Shown here: positions 1 to 5,561 of the stretch, piece by piece
Numbering within the stretch: position 1 is the first letter of the stretch
Layout: each line of letters starts with the position of its first letter
DNA from: Actinomycetes bacterium
Lineage (GTDB): Bacteria; Actinomycetota; Acidimicrobiia; Acidimicrobiales; RAAP-2
Direction: 5' to 3'
DNA length: 6,264 nt
Assembly: GCA_021807965.1 (NCBI GenBank)
Contig: JAKBCI010000051.1
Location: forward strand, 1 to 6,264
Translations under genes and position numbers: made by a program
The notes under the pieces: model-generated
Seen by the model: the letters and a program-made list of their open reading frames with translations, nothing else
What the model was told of the DNA's origin: nothing
The model's database searches: none

Positions 1-334
1 CTTGGCCCGTGGACTGCTCGCGGGTACCCGCGCAACCGCGCTCACCCCGCGGGCCCAGAGCGATACCTTTCCCGATGGTCGTTACGAGCATCCGAGCGAC
101 GCAACAGTGATCGACCGGCTCGCGAGGGTCGCCACACGCCGTGGCGTCTCCCCTGCGCGCGTGGCGCTTTCGTGGATCGCGCATCACCCGACCGTCGTCG
201 TTCCGATCATCGGGGCGACGCGTCCCCAGCACGTCGTTGACGCGATCCAGTCAACCAGCCTCGAGCTAACCGACGACGAGCGGGCGTGGCTCGAGGCGCC
301 GTACGAGCCCCACCGAGTACACGGGCACACCTAG
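1..334 (+). CDS. Aldo/keto reductase, C-terminal part (5' end outside window)
   Basis: This is the last 110 residues of an NADPH-dependent aldo/keto reductase. The reading frame is open to the left edge (first full codon at base 2), so the TTG there is an internal Leu and not a start. The fragment opens with LARGLLAGTR, which fits the '(P)LARGxLxG' strand and loop of the TIM barrel. VVPIIGATRPQHV at fragment residues 66-78 matches the C-terminal cofactor-binding segment (IPGAR/GATR type) that contacts the NADP 2'-phosphate. The ending YEPHRVHGHT resembles the PYxPHxVxGH tail common in YajO-like and related reductases. The catalytic Asp-Tyr-Lys-His residues lie upstream, outside the window, so activity and substrate cannot be judged. 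The stop is TAG. The gene converges on the hydroxyproline-type operon with only two bases between stops. A functional link to that operon is not shown, because convergence argues against shared transcription. Confidence 0.9.
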   Translation, partial: LARGLLAGTRATALTPRAQSDTFPDGRYEHPSDATVIDRLARVATRRGVSPARVALSWIAHHPTVVVPIIGATRPQHVVDAIQSTSLELTDDERAWLEAPYEPHRVHGHT

Positions 335-336
335 GT

Positions 337-1863
337 TCAGTCGTCGCTCGACGCTCGAGCGCCCCAGGTCATCGACTCACCGGGGGGCGAGATGCGCTGA
401 GCCACGCCGAGTGGATTGTCGTCGCGCAGTGCGAGCGGCAGCAGATGCGCGGGCACGTTCTGATAGCTCACCGCGCGAAGGAAGCGGTGAATAGCGGCCG
501 TGCCCACTGAGGTACCAGTGTCGTTGGTCGTCGCCGGCCACGGCCCGCCGTGCTGCATCGCCGGCGTGACCGCGACGCCCGTCGGCCAGCCGTTGAAGAG
601 GACGCGACCCGACACGGCCGCCAGCACGTCGATGAGCGACGCCAGCGCCGGGGTCGCCTCGTCGACGAGCGCGTGCACACCGCCGGTGAGATTGCCCGGA
701 AAGAGACGGCGAGCGGCGTCGGGCAGGTCGGACTCACGCTCGTAGACAACGACCACCGAGAGCGGCCCAAAGGACTCGTCGAGCAGTCGCCCACCGGCCG
801 TTTCGAGTGTCTCGAGCGACACTGACACGATGGTGGGGGTCACCCAACCCTGGCCGTCGGCGTCGACGCGGACGTTCCCCGGCGCGATAACGCTGACGCC
901 GGGGGTCTCGAGTACCGCGTCGCGCCGCGCGCGATAGGACGCGGCGATACGTGGATTGAGCATCCGGTGTTCCGGTACCAGCGCGGCGGCGGCCGCGATC
1001 GGCACGGCCACGCTCGCTACATCGGTCACGAACAAGAAGCCCGGCTTCGTGCAGAACTGACCCGCGGACAGCGAAACGCTGCCCACGTATCCCTCGGCGA
1101 GCGACCGCGGATCGTCGGCGAGTCTGGCGCGAGTCACGAACTGAGGATTGACGCTTCCGAGCTCGCCGTAGAACGGAATCGGATCCGGGCGATTCGCGGC
1201 GATGTCGGCGAGCAGCCGTCCCGCGTGCAGCGACCCCGTGAAGGCACCGGCGCGCACGCGGGCGTCTGCCAAGAGCGTGACGCCCGCCGCCTGGCCAAAG
1301 ACCACCTGCAGGACGTCGGCCGGCGCACCCGAGCGTTCGAGCGCCACCCGGACGACCTGGGCGGTGCGACGCGACAGTTCGGGGTGGCCCGGGTGGGCCT
1401 TCACAATCACCGAGCAGCCGGCCGCGAGCGCCGAGGCGGTGTCACCGCCGGCCACGGAAAACGCGAACGGGAAGTTGCTCGCGGCAAAGTTGAGGACTGG
1501 ACCCATCGGTACGAGCGTGCGCCGCAGATCCGGTCGCGCGCCGAGCGCGAACGTTGGATCGGCTTGATCAATGCGTACGTCGAGGTAGTCGCCGTCAACA
1601 ATCACGTCAGCGAAGAGTCGAAGCTGCACCGCCGTTCGCTTCAACTCGCCGCGTAGGCGGGCCTCGGCGAGGCCCGTTTCAGCTTCGGCGAGGGTGACGA
1701 GCTCATCGGCCGCGCCCTCGAGCGCGTCGGCGACGACCACGAGCGCGCCCGCGCGCGTTCGTGCCGCCAGCGCGGACCACTCGATAAACGCTGCCACCGC
1801 GTCCGCGGCGCAGCGAACGAGATCGACGGACGTCGAATCAGCGATGGTGTTCGGGGTCTCCAC
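337..1863 (-). CDS. Aldehyde dehydrogenase, 2-oxoglutarate semialdehyde dehydrogenase type
   Basis: This is a 508-residue cytosolic NAD(P)+-dependent aldehyde dehydrogenase, predicted to oxidise 2-oxoglutarate semialdehyde to 2-oxoglutarate as the last step of hydroxyproline degradation. Visible ALDH landmarks are the oxyanion Asn130 in ASNFPFAF, cofactor-contact Lys155 in VIVKAHP, general base Glu234 in YGELGS, nucleophile Cys271 in GQFCTKPG, DESFGP at 362-367 and FNGWPTG at 423-429. AGGDTASALAAGC (138-150) and the C-terminal TSVGTAAIHRFLRAVSYQN are typical of the alpha-ketoglutarate semialdehyde dehydrogenase group found with hydroxyproline and sugar-acid pathways. The length is normal. The start is GTG, directly after the TAG of the epimerase gene with no gap. 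No other plausible start lies in the first dozen codons and no strong Shine-Dalgarno is visible, so translation is probably coupled to the epimerase. The stop is TGA. Family membership is certain. Substrate is inferred from family and neighbours; glutarate or succinate semialdehyde would be alternatives. Confidence 0.9.
   Translation of the reverse strand: METPNTIADSTSVDLVRCAADAVAAFIEWSALAARTRAGALVVVADALEGAADELVTLAEAETGLAEARLRGELKRTAVQLRLFADVIVDGDYLDVRIDQADPTFALGARPDLRRTLVPMGPVLNFAASNFPFAFSVAGGDTASALAAGCSVIVKAHPGHPELSRRTAQVVRVALERSGAPADVLQVVFGQAAGVTLLADARVRAGAFTGSLHAGRLLADIAANRPDPIPFYGELGSVNPQFVTRARLADDPRSLAEGYVGSVSLSAGQFCTKPGFLFVTDVASVAVPIAAAAALVPEHRMLNPRIAASYRARRDAVLETPGVSVIAPGNVRVDADGQGWVTPTIVSVSLETLETAGGRLLDESFGPLSVVVVYERESDLPDAARRLFPGNLTGGVHALVDEATPALASLIDVLAAVSGRVLFNGWPTGVAVTPAMQHGGPWPATTNDTGTSVGTAAIHRFLRAVSYQNVPAHLLPLALRDDNPLGVAQRISPPGESMTWGARASSDD
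345..361. other. Perfect 7-bp inverted repeat at the convergent 3' ends
   Basis: CGCTCGA (345-351) and TCGAGCG (355-361) are perfectly complementary around a three-base loop. The hairpin begins ten bases after the reductase stop and lies inside the last codons of the aldehyde dehydrogenase gene. Neither strand has a T-tract after it, so it is not a standard intrinsic terminator. It could be a tailless terminator or a chance product of GC-rich coding sequence. Confidence 0.3.
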
Positions 1864-2865
1864 CTAGAACTCGAATCCGGCCGGAAAGGGATCACTCGGA
1901 TCATAGAGATACTGGGCCAGTCCGGTGACCCACGCACGCCCGGTGATCGTGGCGATCACCGCAGGCGTATCGCCGACTGAGGTCTCGCCAATCAGTCGAC
2001 CGACAAAGCGCGTGCCGATGAATGATTCATTGATGAAGTCCTGGTGCAGCGCGAGCTCGCCGCGTGCCCAGAGCTCGGCCATCCGCGCCGAGGTCCCGGT
2101 TCCGCACGGCGAACGGTCAAACCACCCCGGGTAGATCGCCATCGCGTGACGAGAGTGCTGGACAGTCGAGCCCGGCGCGAGAAACTCCACGTGGTGGCAG
2201 TAGTCCACGCCGGCCACCTCGGGGTGGTGCGGCGGCGCGACGTCGTTGATGGCGGCCATGATGGCGAGCCCGGCGGCGGCGATCTCGTCCTGTCGGGTCC
2301 GGTCGAAGGGCAGCCCCACGTCGTCCAGGTTGACGATCGCGTAGAAGTTACCCCCGTAGGCGAGGCTGTAGGGCACCGCACCGAGTTCCGCGACGTCGAT
2401 AGTCGCGTCGAGTCGAACGACGAAGGAGGGCACGTTCTCGATGGTGACCGACTCGGCGTGGCCGTCGCGAACGCGAACGCTCGCCACCACCAACCCAGCC
2501 GGCGTGTCGAGGCGGATGGTCGTCACTGGCTCGACCGCCTCGACCATCCCCGTCTCCACGAGCACGGTCGCCAGACCAATCGTCCCGTGCCCGCACATCG
2601 GCAGACAGCCCGACACCTCGATGTAGACGACGCCCCACTCGGCGTCGGACCGCGTCGACGGCTGGATGATAGCCCCGCTCATCGCGCCGTGGCCACGCGG
2701 CTCGTACATCAAGAACTTGCGGATGTCGTCGAGGTGCTCGATGAAATAGAGCCGTTTGTCGTTCATGGTGTCACCGGGGATGACGCCGACCCCCCCGGTG
2801 ACCACCCGCGTCGGCATACCTTCGGTGTGTGAATCCACGGCGGTGATAACTCGTTGCGCGCGCAT
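1864..2865 (-). CDS. lhpA: 4-hydroxyproline 2-epimerase (proline racemase family)
   Basis: This 333-residue cofactor-independent epimerase is predicted to convert trans-4-hydroxy-L-proline to cis-4-hydroxy-D-proline, the entry step of the pathway. Both catalytic cysteines are present: Cys91 in PMCGHGTIG and Cys254 in DRSPCGTGTSA. In the proline racemase family a Cys/Cys pair means racemase or epimerase, whereas trans-3-hydroxy-L-proline dehydratases have Thr in place of the second Cys. Classic proline racemases usually read MCGHNS at the first motif; MCGHGT fits the hydroxyproline group. The N-terminal DSHTEGMPTR (11-20) and GDTMNDKR (31-38) are also standard family segments. The length is normal. 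The ATG start lies three bases after the TAG of the deaminase gene. There is no clear ribosome binding site, which suggests translational coupling. The stop is TAG, directly followed by the GTG of the aldehyde dehydrogenase. Proline racemase is the main alternative, made unlikely by the surrounding deaminase, dehydrogenase subunits and semialdehyde dehydrogenase. Confidence 0.92.
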   Translation of the reverse strand: MRAQRVITAVDSHTEGMPTRVVTGGVGVIPGDTMNDKRLYFIEHLDDIRKFLMYEPRGHGAMSGAIIQPSTRSDAEWGVVYIEVSGCLPMCGHGTIGLATVLVETGMVEAVEPVTTIRLDTPAGLVVASVRVRDGHAESVTIENVPSFVVRLDATIDVAELGAVPYSLAYGGNFYAIVNLDDVGLPFDRTRQDEIAAAGLAIMAAINDVAPPHHPEVAGVDYCHHVEFLAPGSTVQHSRHAMAIYPGWFDRSPCGTGTSARMAELWARGELALHQDFINESFIGTRFVGRLIGETSVGDTPAVIATITGRAWVTGLAQYLYDPSDPFPAGFEF

Positions 2866-2868
2866 GGC

Positions 2869-3795
2869 CTAGCTCGTAGCTCGCGCGGCCAGGTAGTCGA
2901 GCGCGCGCTGGGTGTCGGCGCGCACGCGCGCCTCGTTCTCGGGGCTGAGCGGGCCGCGCGGGGGCCGGGTTGGGCCGCCGTAGCTCTGGCCAGCCATGTC
3001 GATGGACAGCTTGATCGCCTGAACGAACTCCACGCGCGAGTCCCAGCGAAAGACGGTGACTAGATGCTCGTAGAGTTCGCGAGCCTCGGCAAGACGACCC
3101 GACGTCGCCAACTCGTAGATCTCAACCGCCTCGCGCGGGAACGCGTTCGGGTAGCCGGCGAACCAGCCGACGGCACCGGCGACGATCGACTCGAACAGCA
3201 GATCATCGGCTCCCGCCACGACGTCGATGTCGCAGAGCTCCTTAATCTCCATGACGCGCCGGACGTCTCCGGAGAATTCCTTGACGGCGACAACTTCGGG
3301 TATCTCGGCCAGCTTCGCGACCGTCGACGGAACCAGATCAACCTTCGTGTCAAAAGGGTTGTTATACGCCATGATCGGCATCCCAACGTCGGCGACGCGC
3401 GTAAAGTGCTCGATTACCTCGGCCTCCGAGGCCCGGTAGATGGTTGGCGGCAGCAGCAAGACGCCGTCGGCGCCGTCGTCTTGGGCCAACTGCGTCCACT
3501 GGCGGGCCTGGTGCCACCCAACACCGTGCACGCCCGCGATGACCAGGCCACGACCACCCACCGCGTCCACGGCGACCTGGATGACCGTGCGACGCTCCTC
3601 GTCGGTGAGCGACGAGTACTCGCCGAGCGATCCGTTTGGTCCCACACCTCGACAGCCGCTCGAAATCAACCAGTCGCAATGCTCGCCAAAGCGGTCGTAG
3701 TCGACCGCGAGCCCGGCCGGCGCGCTGGGATCCTCCTTGAACGCGAGTGCCGTCGCAACGATGACCCCCCGAAAATTGAACGGTTCAGTATTCAT
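2869..3795 (-). CDS. DapA-superfamily 1-pyrroline-4-hydroxy-2-carboxylate deaminase
   Basis: This 308-residue TIM-barrel Schiff-base enzyme is predicted to convert 1-pyrroline-4-hydroxy-2-carboxylate to 2-oxoglutarate semialdehyde and ammonia. Schiff-base Lys172 is seen in VVAVKEFSGD, the conserved Tyr144 in MAYNNP, and Tyr120 in PPTIY. The carboxylate-binding loop reads GSLGEY (55-60) rather than the GTTGE of true dihydrodipicolinate synthase. The position five residues after Tyr144 is Asp149, where dihydrodipicolinate synthase has its substrate-binding Arg. Lysine biosynthesis is therefore unlikely. PNGSLGEYSSLTDEER strongly resembles DapA-like proteins encoded next to hydroxyproline epimerases in actinobacteria. 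The length is normal. The ATG start is preceded by GAAAGG at six bases, the clearest ribosome binding site of the operon. The TAG of the upstream FAD subunit lies 21 bases away, and the epimerase gene follows after three bases. The stop is TAG. Other DapA-like aldolases or dehydratases remain possible, but context favours the deaminase. Confidence 0.88.
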   Translation of the reverse strand: MNTEPFNFRGVIVATALAFKEDPSAPAGLAVDYDRFGEHCDWLISSGCRGVGPNGSLGEYSSLTDEERRTVIQVAVDAVGGRGLVIAGVHGVGWHQARQWTQLAQDDGADGVLLLPPTIYRASEAEVIEHFTRVADVGMPIMAYNNPFDTKVDLVPSTVAKLAEIPEVVAVKEFSGDVRRVMEIKELCDIDVVAGADDLLFESIVAGAVGWFAGYPNAFPREAVEIYELATSGRLAEARELYEHLVTVFRWDSRVEFVQAIKLSIDMAGQSYGGPTRPPRGPLSPENEARVRADTQRALDYLAARATS

Positions 3796-3801
3796 GTCGT
3801 G

Positions 3802-3807
3802 CCTTTC
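3802..3807 (-). promoter_or_regulatory. Ribosome binding site of the deaminase gene
   Basis: On the minus strand GAAAGG ends six bases before the ATG at 3795. It lies in the 21-base gap after the TAG of the FAD subunit gene, the only true intergenic gap in the operon. It supports the ATG at 3795 as the start. Confidence 0.6.
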
Positions 3808-3816
3808 ATCGTGTGC

Positions 3817-5244
3817 CTAGCGAAGTGATTCGTCCGGAGAGTCGGGTCCATCGAACCACGTCGCCAGCTCGCCCAGCCGGATCGGCGTGGCGATCGGGCG
3901 ACGGTCCATCGTCGCGTCCCCGCTCAGGTGTCCCCCGGGTGCCCGCGCCTCGAGCAGGGACTCGACGGTACGTCCGCACACGCGGCCTTGGCATGGGCCG
4001 AGTCCCGCGCGCGACAGCAGCTTGAGCGAGCGCAGACCGGTCGCGCGCGACGCGCGCGAGACGCTCAGTAGGTCGCCGAACGTGACTTCCTCGCAGCGAC
4101 AGATGATCGTCGATGGGTCGAGCCACGTCGACCAATTCGGACCAATGGCGTGGGCGCTGGCGAGCCGTGCGGCGAAGCGGCCGAGCGCGTTGCGAGCGCG
4201 GCGAGCGCGATGCAGTACGACGTCAGTCGGCGCACCCCCGGCCGCAACGTGTCCGGCAATCGCGCCTTCGGCCAGCGCCAAATCGACGCCGCCGATGCCG
4301 GTGATCTCGCCGGCGGCGAAGTAGGGGGCCACGCTGGTGCGCTGATCGGCGTCGACCTCGACGAAGCGATCTCGCGTTAACCGACAGCCCGCGGCGATCG
4401 CCAGTTCGAGGCGCGGCGTGAAGCCGTGTCCGAGGCATACGGCGTCAACCTCGATCGTGCGCTCAGTACCGACGAGAGGCTTCCACGATGAGTCGAGCGC
4501 GGAAACGGTCACTGCCGTCACGCGCGACTCGCCGTGTATTGCCGTTACCGCACGCCCCGCGTGATACGGCACGCGACCGCGCAGCTGGCCCGACGCGTAG
4601 CGGGCCAGCTCGCCCACCTTGTCCGGCGTCCCCAGCAACTCCCACGGGCGTGCGAGCCAGTGGCGCAGCAGCCGTGACGTGCGGCTGGCCTCGTAAACGC
4701 CGAGCACGCGGCAACCCGCCTGATAGAGCGATGCGGCCACCGGCAACAGAAACGGCCCCGCTCCCGCAACGACCACGCGCTCGCCAACCACCACCCGTTC
4801 GCCCTTGGCCAACGCCTGGGCACCGCCAGCGGTAAAGACGCCGGGTAGGTCCCAGCCAGGGACCGGCAACACGCGGTCGAAGGCGCCCGTCGCGAGGACG
4901 ACTGCCCCGGCGCGAATAACGCGACGCTCACGTCCGGTCCCATCGCTCTCGCCGACCAGCACGTGGACGCCACTGCCGTCAATCGCCACGACGTGAGCTC
5001 CCGTCACGATCTCACAGCGTGGGTCGCTCTCGAGCTCATCGCGCATCGCGGAGAAGTTGGACCAGCCGTGGTGCAGCACCGATTGGTTGCGCGCTGGCCT
5101 CGTCACCGGCAGGTGCCGCCAGTACTGGCCGCCCACGTAGTCCGAGGCGTCGAGCAGCACGACTACGGCACCGACACGGCGTGCGGCGAGCGCGGCCGCC
5201 AGGCCCGCCGGGCCGGCCCCAATGACGAGCACGTCGGGCGTCAT
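3817..5244 (-). CDS. D-hydroxyproline dehydrogenase large FAD/Fe-S subunit (HcnB-like)
   Basis: This 475-residue flavoprotein of the HcnB / SoxA-like / octopine-nopaline oxidase subunit family is predicted to be the electron-accepting subunit of a three-part D-hydroxyproline dehydrogenase. It starts with an FAD dinucleotide-binding fold (VIGAGPAG, 7-14), followed by GGQYWRH (38-44) and VVLATGAFDR (115-124). A second nucleotide-binding motif, AGAGPFLLPVA, lies at 160-170. FAD-contacting YFAAGEITGIGG spans 308-319. The C-terminal region has the BFD-like [2Fe-2S] ligand set Cys382-X-Cys384 (ICRCEEV) and Cys418-X4-Cys423 (GPCQGRVC), all four present, so an intact cluster is expected. The length is normal for the family. 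The ATG overlaps the TGA of the small subunit gene as ATGA, a sign of translational coupling. The stop is TAG. Hydrogen cyanide synthase or an opine oxidase subunit are the alternatives; the pathway genes downstream favour hydroxyproline. The natural electron acceptor is not visible. Confidence 0.88.
   Translation of the reverse strand: MTPDVLVIGAGPAGLAAALAARRVGAVVVLLDASDYVGGQYWRHLPVTRPARNQSVLHHGWSNFSAMRDELESDPRCEIVTGAHVVAIDGSGVHVLVGESDGTGRERRVIRAGAVVLATGAFDRVLPVPGWDLPGVFTAGGAQALAKGERVVVGERVVVAGAGPFLLPVAASLYQAGCRVLGVYEASRTSRLLRHWLARPWELLGTPDKVGELARYASGQLRGRVPYHAGRAVTAIHGESRVTAVTVSALDSSWKPLVGTERTIEVDAVCLGHGFTPRLELAIAAGCRLTRDRFVEVDADQRTSVAPYFAAGEITGIGGVDLALAEGAIAGHVAAGGAPTDVVLHRARRARNALGRFAARLASAHAIGPNWSTWLDPSTIICRCEEVTFGDLLSVSRASRATGLRSLKLLSRAGLGPCQGRVCGRTVESLLEARAPGGHLSGDATMDRRPIATPIRLGELATWFDGPDSPDESLR
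5241..5244 (-). promoter_or_regulatory. ATGA stop/start overlap with upstream GGTGATC
   Basis: The TGA of the small Fe-S subunit gene and the ATG of the large FAD subunit gene share four bases (ATGA). Just upstream on the minus strand, at 5246-5252, is GGTGATC, identical to the 3' half of the extended Shine-Dalgarno sequence GGAGGTGATC and correctly placed for this start. Overlap plus this site suggests coupled, near-equimolar synthesis of the two subunits (inference). Confidence 0.5.
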
Positions 5245-5561
5245 TGATCACCCGATGCCGCCGACGTCGGCGTCTCGACGACGTCGCCCGACGCGGCGCG
5301 GCGCTGACAGGCCCGCACGTCACGCTGCCCGTTCACGTCGACCACGCAGTCAAAGCACACCCCAATGCCACAAAAGGCCCCCCGGGGGCGACCGCGACGG
5401 CGCGTGGTGCGCCACGCGAGGACGTCGGCCGCGATCATCACGCCGGCCAGGGTCTGGCCAAGCACGCCCGTCACCGACGAGCCGTTGACCGTAATCGTGA
5501 TCGGCGTAGGCTCGCCCGGGCCGATCGGATCGGTCGCGAACGGTACGGGCCGAGCCACCAC
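5241..5561 (-). CDS. D-hydroxyproline dehydrogenase small [2Fe-2S] subunit (HcnA-like)
   Basis: This 106-residue ferredoxin-like protein (Fer2_4 type, HcnA-like) is predicted to carry electrons between the two FAD subunits of the dehydrogenase. All four cluster ligands are present in the expected pattern: Cys64-X4-Cys69-X2-Cys72-X12-Cys85, within GAFCGIGVCFDC and VRACQ. The preceding ITITVNGSSVTG strand pair and the Arg-rich RTTRRRGRPRG segment (51-61) are also usual in this small subunit. The length is normal (about 90-110 residues). The start is GTG at 5561, directly after the TAG of the upstream gene; a second in-frame GTG follows at 5558 and cannot be excluded. An AAGGTGG ribosome binding site lies at 5567-5573, inside the end of the preceding gene. 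The stop TGA overlaps the next ATG. This protein has no known role alone; its place between two FAD subunits supports a complex of three. Confidence 0.9.
   Translation of the reverse strand: MVARPVPFATDPIGPGEPTPITITVNGSSVTGVLGQTLAGVMIAADVLAWRTTRRRGRPRGAFCGIGVCFDCVVDVNGQRDVRACQRRAASGDVVETPTSAASGDQ

Noticed and set aside
2..334. A short gene starting at TTG in base 2
   Set aside because: The first visible residues already match the middle of the aldo/keto reductase barrel, so this is the end of a longer gene.
967..1656. Open frame of 229 codons on the + strand opposite the aldehyde dehydrogenase gene
   Set aside because: It is an antisense shadow, Arg/Gly/His-rich, with no family resemblance.
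2044..2832. Long open frame of 262 codons on the + strand opposite the epimerase gene
   Set aside because: It is antisense to a gene with clear catalytic motifs, its translation is Arg/His/Asp-rich with no recognisable domain, and such stop-free shadows are expected in GC-rich coding DNA.
1864..2865. trans-3-hydroxy-L-proline dehydratase
   Set aside because: That enzyme has Thr instead of the second catalytic Cys; here Cys254 is present in SPCGTGT.
3064..3828. Open frame of 254 codons on the + strand opposite the deaminase gene
   Set aside because: It is a shadow of the deaminase with no recognisable domain and composition driven by complement codons.
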